From NCBI GenBank assembly GCA_934141605.1, contig CAKPCL010000004.1, forward strand, positions 1 to 64,000: 64,000 bases of DNA, read 5' to 3'. The translations under genes and the position numbers were made by a program. Origin of the DNA: an uncultured Clostridia bacterium (GTDB lineage Bacteria > Bacillota > Clostridia > TANB77 > CAG-508). Under the pieces are notes generated by a model. That model searched no databases, was not told where the DNA came from, and worked only from the letters and a program-made list of their open reading frames with translations. Below are positions 18,199-27,333 of the stretch, piece after piece. Position 1 is the stretch's first letter; each line of letters starts with the position of its first letter.

Positions 18199-19524
18199 TT
18201 ACCTATTTATTCTCTCTTTCTTTTTCTTTTGTTCTTTTCCCTGTTCCTTATCTTCTACTTCTTTAATCTGCTCTTTCATTTCTGGAACATTATTATAAAT
18301 TACATCACAAAGTTTTATTTCTTTCTTTACTTTCTTAAGCATATCTGTAACAAGAATAATATCTTTAGTAATAGCATCTCTATCTTCATCATTGTTACAT
18401 TTATTTCTGTGATAATATAACTTATTTCTTTTATTAAGTATTATCTGTTTTTCTCTAAGTTTCTTAGCTCTTAGATCATCTACTGCATCTGTTGTTTCCA
18501 ATTTATATTTACACATAAATCTAATCTGTTCTGAATAGAATTCCATTTTCTTTATTTCTTTTTGCATTTCTGGTGTTAGCTTGTATTCTATATTATTCTT
18601 TTTATGAAATCCTAATAAGAACTTATAATAGTAATATAATGCAATTATTCCTTTAGGCTTATATTTTTTCTTTACACTAAATTTGCTTGAATAAAACTTT
18701 GATTTTGTAACTCTATAAGGAACTATATCTGCTCTTCATACATAATCGTTTTGTAGAATTCTTTTTGTTATGTTATCAACAGAATATTCTTCTCCAAAAG
18801 CTCTTTCAACTCTTATATTTCTTTTATAAGGTTCTCTCCTTACTGATAGTTTTCCAGCTCTGTAATAATATTTATATCCCATTGATTCTAATATTCTGCG
18901 AAAGTCTTTTGTTGTATAGGAATTCTTAATTGCATAATCTAAGTCTTCTTTAACTTCTTTATGATAATCACTTTCTTGTATATGCTTTTTATAGAAGTTT
19001 TCAAAGTTTATTCCAGATTTGCATTTCTTTTCTTCTAATACACTTAAACCATATTCCTCACAAAGTTCATCAGATGTTTTTCGCAATAATGCTGTATTTT
19101 CAAAATTACTATAATACTTATATCCATCCTTAAATGAAACTGAATTAATTACAAAATGATTATGAAGATGTTTAGTATTTAAGTGAGTAGATACCACTAC
19201 TTGAAATCTATCTCCCCACATTTCTTCTGCAAGTCTTACTCCAATTTCATGAGCTATTTCTGGTGTTACTTCATTTTCCTTAAACGATTGCTCTGCATGA
19301 AATGCTAATATGCCATCTGTTTTGTGCCAAAAATCCTTTGCATTTCTCATTTCTTCTACTGCAGAATCTACATCACAATTTATACCTGTTGTATAAAATT
19401 GTTTTTCTGTTTTATCTGCATTAGTTGCATACATCATTACTTGTCTTATACTATCGTAATCATCTACTCCATTTTCTAAATAATCATTTTTTGTTTTTTC
19501 CTCATTAGTTGTATAATCCATCAC
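18199..19524 (-). pseudogene. MOBP-like relaxase interrupted by an in-frame UGA
   Basis: The N-terminal part (19524-18736) has the relaxase metal-binding histidines HLNTKHLHNHFVINSVSF and the ATNADKTEKQFYTTGINC segment typical of Firmicute mobilisation relaxases. A TGA at 18736-18738 stops it at 262 aa. The same frame continues (RADIVPYRVTKSKFYSSKF...) into the MQKEIKKMEFYSEQIRF coiled-coil tail and ends at 18199, giving a 441-codon gene. The 5' end is also odd. AGGAGG at 19549-19554 is 24 nt from the first usable start (GTG 19524), and the usual extra N-terminal residues before DYTTNEEKT lack an ATG. It is probably a decayed mobilisation gene, unless UGA is read through. Confidence 0.78.
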
Positions 19525-19627
19525 ATGATCTAATCTTTTTTCTACTTTCCTCCTTTTTATTTACTTTTCTAAAATTTTATATTAAAATATATTTATAATC
19601 ATTTGGGTTAGTATTTAGTTTTGCGGC

Positions 19628-20440
19628 TTATACTAACTCTTTTCTTTTGTCTTTTCCAAAGATGATTATTCCTCTACACATTTCATAAAGTCTTGATATT
19701 ATTGAATCTACTATTTCTTCATTGTTATTACATAAAAGTCTTTTTCTTAACTTTTCTTTGTTATAATTTGTTGTAATTATTATTGGTAAATTGTTCTCAT
19801 ATCTGTTATTTATTATTGTAAATAATTTTTCTAATGTCCATTCACTAGGTCTTTCTTTACCTAAATCATCAATTATCAACAATGGAATTTTTGAATATTT
19901 TTCAATAACATCACTCTCACAATTGCCATCAATTTTGTAAGTATCCTTTATATCATTTAGTAAAGTTATTAGTGTTCCAAATATAACTGGTATTTCATTT
20001 TCTATTAAGTAATTTGCTATACTTGCTGCTAAATGTGTTTTACCTGTTCCAACTCCTCCAGTTATAAATAAACTTCCTTTGTTATCGCCTTTAACAAAAC
20101 CTTCTGCATACCTTTTTGACTTTTCATAAGCCATTCTATTGTCATTATTAGTCATATAATTTTCAAAATTATATTCCATTAATCTTTTGTTCATTTTGCT
20201 ATTTAAGTAATATCTCTTTCTTAGCATCATCTTTCTGTTATACTCCCTTTTATATTCTATTGCAGCTCTTCTATCATCAACCTTTTTCCAATATATCTTT
20301 GCTTTCATGCAGTCACATCTTACAGGCTCTCCTGATAAAACAAACTCTCTGTCTCCTACTACAAATCTCATTGTCTTTTGTTCTAATTCCTTTCCACAGA
20401 ATTTGCATTTTTCTATTTTTATTGTGTTTGTACTTATCAT
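19628..20440 (-). CDS. DnaC/IstB-like helicase loader ATPase
   Basis: The start at ATG 20440 (MISTNTIKIEKC) fits the AAAGGAG site; an ATG 18 nt upstream lies on top of it. The 270-aa protein has an N-terminal four-cysteine zinc motif (CKFCGKELEQ, then CDC). This is followed by an AAA+ core with Walker A GGVGTGKTHLA and Walker B LLIIDDLGKE. The family loads replicative helicases. Together with the replisome-organiser gene upstream it suggests the excised element can replicate. Confidence 0.88.
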   Translation of the reverse strand: MISTNTIKIEKCKFCGKELEQKTMRFVVGDREFVLSGEPVRCDCMKAKIYWKKVDDRRAAIEYKREYNRKMMLRKRYYLNSKMNKRLMEYNFENYMTNNDNRMAYEKSKRYAEGFVKGDNKGSLFITGGVGTGKTHLAASIANYLIENEIPVIFGTLITLLNDIKDTYKIDGNCESDVIEKYSKIPLLIIDDLGKERPSEWTLEKLFTIINNRYENNLPIIITTNYNKEKLRKRLLCNNNEEIVDSIISRLYEMCRGIIIFGKDKRKELV

Positions 20441-20475
20441 ATAAACTTCTCCTTTCATAATTAAAAATTGCTTTT

Positions 20476-20952
20476 TTAGTCTTTAAATCCACTATCATTT
20501 TCTATTCTAATCTTTTCTTCTCTATTCTTATCTTCTGCGTTATCTAACATTACAGTATCGTTATTTATCATTTGTTTATCTCTAAATCTTTGCTGTCTTT
20601 TCCTGTTGTCTTCCTTGATTTTTTCGAGCTTATCAAGATTTTGATAAACATCCCAATTTTTAATATATATTGTTCCATCTTCTACGAATATCATGTGAAG
20701 ATTCACTAGTTGTTGCATGATCGTTGTAAGTTTGTTTACTGTCTTGTTCATAATTCTTGCAAGATCATCTATTGTTATTGGGATATTCTCACCAAGTAGA
20801 ACTGCTCCATGTGCATTACACTTTGCAGCTAATGCTAATAGTTGAAACCATACTCTACAATAGGTGTCCCCATCCCTACTATTTAGTAGCTTTTTAATTT
20901 TTTCATTGTCAAATATATCTGCCTGTATCTTAAACCAATGAACTTCAACCAT
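20476..20952 (-). CDS. Phage replisome organiser N-terminal domain protein
   Basis: This 158-aa protein starts MVEVHWFKIQADIFDNEKIKKL, a winged-helix domain typical of Phage_rep_org_N (PF09681) proteins, at about 1-115. A charged, disordered tail follows. Relatives act with DnaC-like loaders to start replication of prophages and integrative elements. The gene lies 35 nt upstream of the DnaC-like start and 16 nt after the excisionase-like gene, so the three probably form one operon transcribed leftward. Confidence 0.85.
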   Translation of the reverse strand: MVEVHWFKIQADIFDNEKIKKLLNSRDGDTYCRVWFQLLALAAKCNAHGAVLLGENIPITIDDLARIMNKTVNKLTTIMQQLVNLHMIFVEDGTIYIKNWDVYQNLDKLEKIKEDNRKRQQRFRDKQMINNDTVMLDNAEDKNREEKIRIENDSGFKD

Positions 20953-20968
20953 TTTTCTTCCTCCTTTG

Positions 20969-21166
20969 CTATCTTACTGAAGCTCGTTCTTTTTCACATA
21001 GATATTCATCCAGTGCTTTTACTCTAAATAAGAACTTGCCGCCTACTTTTGAATATGGTATTTGTTTTTTCTTAACCAGTTGATTAATTAACCAATATGA
21101 TATTCCTAAATAGTCTGCTGCTTCTCTCATTGTTAGAGTTATTCTTTTGACTTCCTGAAATTCCAT
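20969..21166 (-). CDS. Excisionase-like helix-turn-helix protein
   Basis: The start is ATG 21166 (MEFQEVKRITLT), 7 nt after GGAGG; longer forms would begin inside or before the ribosome binding site. The 65-aa protein consists of a MerR-type winged helix (TMREAADYLGISYWLINQLV, then IPYSKVGGKFLFRVKALDEYL), the excisionase family HTH_17. In an integrative element this would direct excision or regulate the adjacent divergent promoter region. Confidence 0.85.
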   Translation of the reverse strand: MEFQEVKRITLTMREAADYLGISYWLINQLVKKKQIPYSKVGGKFLFRVKALDEYLCEKERASVR

Positions 21167-21420
21167 ATACATTCCTCCTTTCTTTTGAAATTTTATCTTC
21201 TTTGTTGACAACTTATCTTTTGTGTGGTAAGCTATTATTATAAGTAATCAATTACTTGTTTTATGTTGTAATTTTACTTAAAAGTCAAGTCCTGACTGGT
21301 TTTGTCTCTGTAATTGATTTTGTGTAATAATCACTTACTATGGTAAGAGTATATCAGTAATCTATTATGTTTGTTAAGGGCTTACTGTAAATTTTTTATA
21401 ATTTTTTAGGAGGTATTCGT
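21167..21420. promoter_or_regulatory. Divergent control region with perfect palindrome
   Basis: Between the leftward xis-dnaC genes and the rightward 292-aa gene lie several repeated TAATCA/TTACT motifs. One is a perfect palindrome AAGTAAT-CA-ATTACTT at 21242-21257. Further GTAAT-type sites occur at about 21317-21365. The AT-rich sequence makes individual promoters uncertain. It probably binds the element's regulators. Confidence 0.5.
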
Positions 21421-22299
21421 ATGAGCCTTAATTTTAGTGCATTTGAAGAAAAAAATATTTTTAAATTTGCTAAATATGAAATTAAAGAAATAAGCAAAAC
21501 TAAATATATAGTTTCAGATAGTATAAATAAAAAGCACTCTAGTGGTGCTCCATTAATTGATATAGAAAAAGATTTTGAAGAATCTATTTTAATAGATTTA
21601 TTAAATATAGGTAAATTAGTTTTTTATAACGAAAATGATATAGAAAAAAGTGTTTTAGACTTTGTAAATAAGTATTCTACATTAGGGTTAATAAACGATT
21701 TACCTTTAAATAAATACTTTTTCTTAGATGATAAAATAGTTTTAAAAGATTATAACTATATTGGAAATTCTGATTTAACAGCAGTAGTAGATAGAAAGAA
21801 ATATTTTAAATTATTCTTCCCTACTTGTGATGATAGTCATATAAAAGAATTAATTAATGAAGTAACTAAATTAGCAGAAACTCCTGCCATGGAAAAATAC
21901 ATATTATCTGATGTAAATAAATTATTAGCAGGATCTAATTTATATTGTGAACCTCTAGATATGTTTGTTCAATATGCTAAATACTTATATAGTTTATTAA
22001 ATAATATTTCTAATGAAGATAATTACAATATAGATGAATTATTAAAGCAATTTGAAATTAACAATGTTAAAATAAGTTTGTCTAGAAAAGAAACTTTATC
22101 CGTAGAATTTCAAATCACTTGTTTAAAGCAATATATTGATTATTACTTCGCTAAAACAGTATCACAAGATATTAACTTATTAAAGATATGCAAATTCTGT
22201 AATAAAGCTTTTCTTGCTGTTAATCCTAAAGCTGAATATCATACTCCTCAATGTAAGAATAAAGCAAATGTTTATAAAAATAGAGCAAAAAATAAATAG
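21421..22299 (+). CDS. Hypothetical protein with C-terminal CGNR-like zinc finger
   Basis: This 292-aa protein has a strong AGGAGG site. Most of it has no recognisable domain. The C-terminus LKICKFCNKAFLAVNPKAEY then HTPQCKNKANVYKNR gives C-x2-C ... C with a basic tail, like the CGNR/ABATE zinc finger and DUF6076-type proteins of mobile elements. It is probably a nucleic-acid binding protein. It is convergent with hamB and stands alone as the rightward gene of the element core. Confidence 0.68.
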   Translation: MSLNFSAFEEKNIFKFAKYEIKEISKTKYIVSDSINKKHSSGAPLIDIEKDFEESILIDLLNIGKLVFYNENDIEKSVLDFVNKYSTLGLINDLPLNKYFFLDDKIVLKDYNYIGNSDLTAVVDRKKYFKLFFPTCDDSHIKELINEVTKLAETPAMEKYILSDVNKLLAGSNLYCEPLDMFVQYAKYLYSLLNNISNEDNYNIDELLKQFEINNVKISLSRKETLSVEFQITCLKQYIDYYFAKTVSQDINLLKICKFCNKAFLAVNPKAEYHTPQCKNKANVYKNRAKNK

Positions 22300-22321
22300 T
22301 CCATTCTAGGACTATTTATTT

Positions 22322-24349
22322 TTATATACTATCTATATTATTTTTTGAAAACGGACTTAAATCTTGATTTAAAATATCATCTCTTTTATTTTCAATTAGC
22401 CCTAAAATCATTGAAGCAGATACATTATTATCTATTTCTAATATATCAATTATTTTCTTTGCATCACTAGTTTCTATTCCTAAATCATCCAATATCTTAA
22501 ATGATGTATCTAACTTATTAAATGTTGCAATCAGGGAAATAAATGTATTTAAAAATTCATTTTCGATTTTTGGCTCAATAATTTCTATATAATTAACAAA
22601 TTTAGATAATCTAAATTTAATATAGTTTATTAAATTATATAGTGCATCAATAAACATGTTTATATTTTCTCTATCACTAGTTATATTAAATCTAGTATTA
22701 AATTCTTGGATCATCGCCTTTATACTCTTTTTATTCAGTAGATCATTAATATACACCTTATATGGTAAAAAATTTATATTCAAGTTTAAATTGTTATATT
22801 TTTCCTTTTGAAACATATATACTGGTGCTTTAATTAATTCTGTTCCTATTTTTATACAATCATAAACGCTTCTACATTCTGATAATCTTTTGCTTAATCC
22901 TTCTTCAAAAAATTTTACAGTTTTATTCAGTTCAAGATTTTTTTCAACCATTACTTCTTTTGTAACACTATACTTACTGCTTAACAATTCTATTTTTTTA
23001 TCATATTCATTCTTTTTATTTTCATCAGCGTATTCCTTATTTAGATATAAAACTTCATCATCCGAATAAATTTCTTCATCCTCAGCTCTGATTTTTAAAT
23101 CTAACCAACTATTGATATTAAGCAAATCATTTAAAATTTCTTTATTGCAGATTAATATCTTTCCTATTTTAGGTTCATTTGGATTTAACCTTCCTACTCT
23201 CCCTATTAAATTATTTAATTTAAAAGTATCACCTGGATTATCCACAATAATTAATGATTCTGTTGGTGTATTTATTCCTTCCATTAATGTATCAGTACAT
23301 AATAGTATTTTCATATTTTTCTTGTTATATTCATTTTCATAAAATTTTCTTAAGTACATTGGCGTTTTTCCATGATGAATACCTATTCCTCTTTTCAATA
23401 AATCAATTACATACCATTCTTCACCTATACTTTCTTCTAAATAATCTATTTCTTTTTTATATAGATTTGCATAATAATCATTTTCAGGTATTTTGTTTAA
23501 AATCTTATCTATATTTTTATATATTGATTGTGGACTATGAAAATATATTAATTCACTATTAAAAGTAATATAGTCTTCCCAATTTTCATCATCTTTCAAT
23601 ATATCTTTTTGATTATATATTGGCATATAATTGGTATAATACTTAACAATATCCAATTTAGTATTATTAAAATTTACGTTGCTAATATATGGTCCTAATA
23701 AGGCAATTTTTTTAGCTTGTTGTACAAGATCTAAATATACCTTATTCATAAAAATTAGTCTATCATCTGTCTTAACATCATGTTCTGTACCTTGCAATTT
23801 ATATATTTCATCAAATACTAATAAATCTATATCAATATCTTTAGTATTTTGAACAAATGTTGAATCTGTCCTTTCTGGTACAAATACAAAAATATTTTTT
23901 TCTTTTAAAACTTCCCCACTATTTATACAAATATTATATATATCTTTAAAATAATCATAAATCTTTTTTAATAATTCGTTCATTAATGCGATAGTTGGAA
24001 TTATAAATACAATATTATTTAGTTTATCACTATTCCTTTTAATAAATTCTAATAACACAAACGTCTTTCCAAAACTTGTTGGAGCACTCAGAAAAATATT
24101 ATGCTTATCCAAGATGTCTAATATTTCTACTTGATATTTTGTTAAAATAACACTATCATCTATTTTTGAAGTATAAATAATTCTATTTATAGAGTTACGA
24201 AGACTTTCTTTTTTTTCATACATATTTAAATCTAAAAAATTTAATTCTTCATTATTTATTTGTGAACTACTAAAAGTTTCTTTTAAGATTTGCTCTCTTC
24301 TTGCTCTTATTGAGTCATCAAGGTATTTATATACTATTTCTTCATTCAT
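22322..24349 (-). CDS. hamB: Hachiman helicase HamB
   Basis: This 675-aa superfamily 2 helicase has Walker A APTSFGKT (89-96), motif II DEIY (180-183, in place of DEAH), motif III-like LLGPYIS and motif VI LIGRVGRLNP. A long helical C-terminal region follows. The assignment as HamB comes from the adjacent DUF1837 partner, with a 2-nt gap, and the fit of length and motif set. In Hachiman defence the helicase senses DNA and releases the HamA nuclease. It is part of the element's cargo and ends convergently with the 292-aa gene. Confidence 0.82.
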   Translation of the reverse strand: MNEEIVYKYLDDSIRARREQILKETFSSSQINNEELNFLDLNMYEKKESLRNSINRIIYTSKIDDSVILTKYQVEILDILDKHNIFLSAPTSFGKTFVLLEFIKRNSDKLNNIVFIIPTIALMNELLKKIYDYFKDIYNICINSGEVLKEKNIFVFVPERTDSTFVQNTKDIDIDLLVFDEIYKLQGTEHDVKTDDRLIFMNKVYLDLVQQAKKIALLGPYISNVNFNNTKLDIVKYYTNYMPIYNQKDILKDDENWEDYITFNSELIYFHSPQSIYKNIDKILNKIPENDYYANLYKKEIDYLEESIGEEWYVIDLLKRGIGIHHGKTPMYLRKFYENEYNKKNMKILLCTDTLMEGINTPTESLIIVDNPGDTFKLNNLIGRVGRLNPNEPKIGKILICNKEILNDLLNINSWLDLKIRAEDEEIYSDDEVLYLNKEYADENKKNEYDKKIELLSSKYSVTKEVMVEKNLELNKTVKFFEEGLSKRLSECRSVYDCIKIGTELIKAPVYMFQKEKYNNLNLNINFLPYKVYINDLLNKKSIKAMIQEFNTRFNITSDRENINMFIDALYNLINYIKFRLSKFVNYIEIIEPKIENEFLNTFISLIATFNKLDTSFKILDDLGIETSDAKKIIDILEIDNNVSASMILGLIENKRDDILNQDLSPFSKNNIDSI

Positions 24350-24351
24350 CT

Positions 24352-25188
24352 TTACAACCTACTTCTAAAATATTTTAAAAATTCATCTTTTGATAAAATC
24401 GGTAAAAAAATCATAATCATTTCTGCCGATTTTATTTCAACATCTTCTATTGTCCCAAATGAATTTGTAATAATACGTTCATAATCTTCTTTTAAATATA
24501 CATCATCATTAACTATAAATGATATACTTTTTATTGTAACTTCATCCATACTTTTCTCTTCTAAAGTTTCTACAATATTTACCTTCTTAGCATCATCTTT
24601 TGCAATAATAACATTATCATGTGTCTTTATATAACTAAATTCCAGCACATTAGCATGCTCTGTAAGGCTTTCTTTTGCTCTACTAATTGCATCTCTTAAA
24701 CTACTATAAAATTTAGCTTCTCCATAATAAAAAATTTCATTTTCATAATCATAGTAAATATTATCATTCATATATGATGGCATTTTAGGTGATGTTTTTA
24801 AAGAAATTTTTGAAATCAACGTATCTATATTAGTTACTCTATCTATAAAAATGCTCATTAAATATTCTGCAAGATCTCCTTGAAAAGTTGAATTTTTTAT
24901 ATTTAATTCTTCTTTATCCCATCCAATAAATCTAAAAACATCTTCAATACGACTATCTATTATTCCTTTATCAATTAATTTCTTAACATATAATCTAGTA
25001 TCTTTTAATGTTTTCGTGCTTTCTTTTTGTGTAGCATAATAAAATAGATTTTCATTATTTAATAAAAGATCACAAATAGCTTCATATAATATTGTTTTAT
25101 TTCCCATTAATTCATCCCATGTATATGATTTTAATCTTATCTTTTTAATGTTCTCATTTTCAAACATATTTATATCTATAAATTTCAT
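24352..25188 (-). CDS. hamA: Hachiman nuclease HamA (DUF1837)
   Basis: This 278-aa protein carries the DUF1837 PD-(D/E)XK-like core: KMPSYMNDNIYYDYENEIFY, then GEAKFYSSLRDAISRAKESL with E157-x-K159. The arrangement HamA then HamB, two bases apart, is the known two-gene Hachiman system. HamA is the effector nuclease held inactive by HamB until phage DNA is detected. No frameshift or missing catalytic residue is visible, so the system looks intact. Confidence 0.83.
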   Translation of the reverse strand: MKFIDINMFENENIKKIRLKSYTWDELMGNKTILYEAICDLLLNNENLFYYATQKESTKTLKDTRLYVKKLIDKGIIDSRIEDVFRFIGWDKEELNIKNSTFQGDLAEYLMSIFIDRVTNIDTLISKISLKTSPKMPSYMNDNIYYDYENEIFYYGEAKFYSSLRDAISRAKESLTEHANVLEFSYIKTHDNVIIAKDDAKKVNIVETLEEKSMDEVTIKSISFIVNDDVYLKEDYERIITNSFGTIEDVEIKSAEMIMIFLPILSKDEFLKYFRSRL

Positions 25189-25481
25189 ACTACACCCCTT
25201 TACACTTTGAAACTTATTATATCAAATTTTCCCATTATTCTCAATACTTTGACAAAACCTTACATTATATTACAAAATTCGACATATTAAATTTATATTA
25301 CATTTTATCTAGTTTTTTATTGTTCTATATTAGTTATTTTATGAATCTTATTGTAATCTTTGTAACACTTGAAAAATAAGCAAAACTCACTAGTAATCAT
25401 TAATATTTTGATATATAATAATCTCAATTAAATATGAAACTCTCACCCATGGTTATGCCTGAGAGGAGGTGAAAAAAGGCA
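25189..25481. promoter_or_regulatory. Divergent region hamA / integrase with hairpin at the integrase ribosome binding site
   Basis: This 293-bp AT-rich spacer has divergent promoters that I cannot place exactly. Just before int, CTCTCA (25440-25445) can pair with TGAGAG (25460-25465). The right arm runs into the Shine-Dalgarno sequence GAGGAGGTG (25463-25471), so folding could limit integrase translation. Confidence 0.45.
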
Positions 25482-26672
25482 ATGGCTGGGAGTATTGAAA
25501 AAAGAGGTGAAAATACTTATAGGTTAGTAGTATCTACTGGTAAAAATCTTGATGGATCTAGAGCTAGAAGAACAAAAACTATCCATGGAACTCGTAAAGA
25601 TGCTGAAATTGCACTTGCAGAGTTTGTTACAGAAGCTAATCGTGGATTAGTACCTGAAGGAAAACCAGTAACTTTTGAAGAATTCTATCATATTTGGCAA
25701 GTAAACTATGGTACAAAGGATTTAGCGCCATCTACTTACAACAGATATGTTGGAATGTTAGAAAGCAGAATTCTTCCATATTTAGGCTCTTTTACTTTAG
25801 AAAAAATTAAACCTACAGATCTTATGAAACTTTATGATATGCTAGAACAAGATACACAAATTAAAAGACTTGCTAAAAATAATGGTGAGCGTACTTTGAA
25901 ACCATTATCCAAAAAGACTATTCTAGAACATCATAGACTAATAAGTGCAATGCTACACAAGGCTGTATATTGGCAACTAATACCTTATAATCCTGCAGAT
26001 AGAGTTCAACCACCAAGAGCACCAAAAGCACAACGTAAATTCTACGATGATGAACAATGCAGAGTTCTTCTAAAAGGATTAAATGAACTTAAAGATAGCG
26101 AAATAAAATATAAGGTTGCTATTATTCTTACAGTATTTACTGGAGTAAGGTTAGGAGAATTAATGGGACTAGACTGGGAAAATATTGATTTCAAAAACAA
26201 AGAAATATCCGTAAATAAATCAAGTCAATATTTAGCAAGTACAGGAGTTTATACCAAGACACCTAAAACACCTAGTTCTTATAGACACATTTCTATACCT
26301 GATTCTGTCATTGAAATACTTGAAGAATATAAATTATGGTATGATAGTAAAAAAGAGCTTTGTGGCGAATTCTGGGAAGAATCTAATAGGTTATTTATAC
26401 AAGATAATGGTAAACCTATGCATCCCGATACAGTAAGTAAATGGTTTGTTAAATTTGTTCAAAAGATAGGACTACCTTATTTGAATTTTCATGGTATTAG
26501 GCATACAAACGCTACTCTACTTATTTCTCAAAATGTTGATGTAGCAGTTGTAGCTGCAAGATTAGGACATGCACAAATTAGTACGACATTTAATTTCTAT
26601 GTGCATCCACTTGCTTCTCACAATAGAAGTGCAGGTATAGTCTTGCAAAATTTATTAGTCGATAAAAACTAA
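25482..26672 (+). CDS. int: Tyrosine site-specific integrase
   Basis: The product is 396 aa. The N-terminal arm-binding domain (about 1-60) is AP2-like, a SAM-like core-binding domain follows (about 63-170), and the catalytic domain has R223 (TGVRLGE), H337-x-x-R340 (HGIRH), H363 (LGHAQ) and Y373 (FNFYVHP). All catalytic residues are present. The gene ends 200 bp from the tRNA-derived att repeat, the usual position of a tRNA-targeting integrase. The start follows GAGGAGGTG. Confidence 0.95.
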   Translation: MAGSIEKRGENTYRLVVSTGKNLDGSRARRTKTIHGTRKDAEIALAEFVTEANRGLVPEGKPVTFEEFYHIWQVNYGTKDLAPSTYNRYVGMLESRILPYLGSFTLEKIKPTDLMKLYDMLEQDTQIKRLAKNNGERTLKPLSKKTILEHHRLISAMLHKAVYWQLIPYNPADRVQPPRAPKAQRKFYDDEQCRVLLKGLNELKDSEIKYKVAIILTVFTGVRLGELMGLDWENIDFKNKEISVNKSSQYLASTGVYTKTPKTPSSYRHISIPDSVIEILEEYKLWYDSKKELCGEFWEESNRLFIQDNGKPMHPDTVSKWFVKFVQKIGLPYLNFHGIRHTNATLLISQNVDVAVVAARLGHAQISTTFNFYVHPLASHNRSAGIVLQNLLVDKN

Positions 26673-26776
26673 TATACTTATCAGCTAAAACTCTTAATTT
26701 CAATAAATTCAAAAATTGCTTTTTTTAAGATTGTAAATGAGGATTTATGCTATTTTATGAGCTTTATAAAAGCTTG

Positions 26777-26794
26777 TGTCCCCAAGCTGTCCCC
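26777..26794. repeat. Right-end TGTCCCC direct pair, putative integrase arm sites
   Basis: TGTCCCC at 26777-26783 and 26788-26794 has the same 11-bp period and orientation as the pair near the left end. It lies between the integrase stop and the right att core. Confidence 0.5.
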
Positions 26795-26823
26795 ATTTTA
26801 GTCAAAATTATATTAAGGTCAAA

Positions 26824-26855
26824 AAAAATAAGAGTCTGCAATCTCTTGCGACTCT
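26824..26855 (-). terminator. Terminator hairpin carried with the right tRNA fragment
   Basis: On the minus strand AGAGTCGCAA and TTGCAGACTCT form a stem followed by TTATTTTTTT. It directly follows the 3' half of the tRNA-like sequence, so it is the former tRNA terminator. A decayed copy sits at 6626-6650. Confidence 0.65.
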
Positions 26856-26868
26856 AATAAATTTCTTT

Positions 26869-26913
26869 GGTTGCGGGGGATATACTCGAACTTACGACCT
26901 TCGGGTTATGAGC
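26869..26913 (-). repeat. Right attachment-site-like fragment: 3' half of initiator tRNA
   Basis: On the minus strand this is the anticodon loop, T-arm and acceptor 3' strand of tRNA-fMet. Positions 26884-26913 are identical over 30 bp to 28378-28407 of the intact tRNA, in inverted orientation. The 3' side of the T-stem is changed (ATATC instead of CTTAC), which would break pairing. No 5' half is attached. It shares the 15-bp core with 6688-6702. Confidence 0.82.
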
Positions 26914-26924
26914 ACATATAAACA

Positions 26925-27314
26925 TTAACGCACTCTTTTCATATACTCCTCAACCAATGTAATCCTTGCCTTATCCTTTTCCCTATCACTACTTTTTAAA
27001 AAATCATAATACATTTCAATACTCTGAAGATTATATTGACCAAACCTTTCAATTTTCCACTCTTCCTTAGTCTCTAAAACACACTCAATCTTATCATTTA
27101 CAATATACCAATCATTTGTCTTCTTCTTTAAATTATAATTTTTCTTCAATTCCTCAAGCCCCTTTTCAGTAACCGCAATATCTAAATCCCCTGCATCTGG
27201 ATATATCCCTCTCATAACTAATGCTCCGCTTGATAAAATCCAATATTCATTTTTATCTAATTTCAAACTTTCTATTAACTTTATTAATTCCTCTTTATTC
27301 ATTCTCTTATCCAT
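26925..27314 (-). CDS. Nucleotidyltransferase-fold protein
   Basis: This 129-aa protein has ILSSGALVMRGI...GDLDIAV, the Gly-Ser/Gly-Ala plus D-x-D pattern of the nucleotidyltransferase fold, at about 27-50. A small helical C-terminus follows. It resembles stand-alone nucleotidyltransferase or antitoxin-type proteins. The activity is unknown. It ends 12 bp from the right att fragment and is followed upstream by a methyltransferase gene; neither belongs to the element core. Confidence 0.72.
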   Translation of the reverse strand: MDKRMNKEELIKLIESLKLDKNEYWILSSGALVMRGIYPDAGDLDIAVTEKGLEELKKNYNLKKKTNDWYIVNDKIECVLETKEEWKIERFGQYNLQSIEMYYDFLKSSDREKDKARITLVEEYMKRVR

Positions 27315-27333
27315 AATTAATCTTCACCACCTT

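Larger units (their letters stand above)
6688..26912. mobile_element. 20-kb integrative mobilisable element carrying defence genes
   Basis: It is bounded by direct repeats of CCTTCGGGTTATGAG within tRNA-fMet 3' fragments. Contents from left: a 97-aa protein, the KAP/HEPN/nuclease/SNF2/HNH operon, the methyltransferase operon, a broken relaxase, DnaC-like, replisome organiser, excisionase, a zinc-finger protein, HamB/HamA and the integrase beside the right end. No type IV secretion genes are present, so transfer would have been by mobilisation. Boundaries are inferred from the repeats. Confidence 0.78.
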
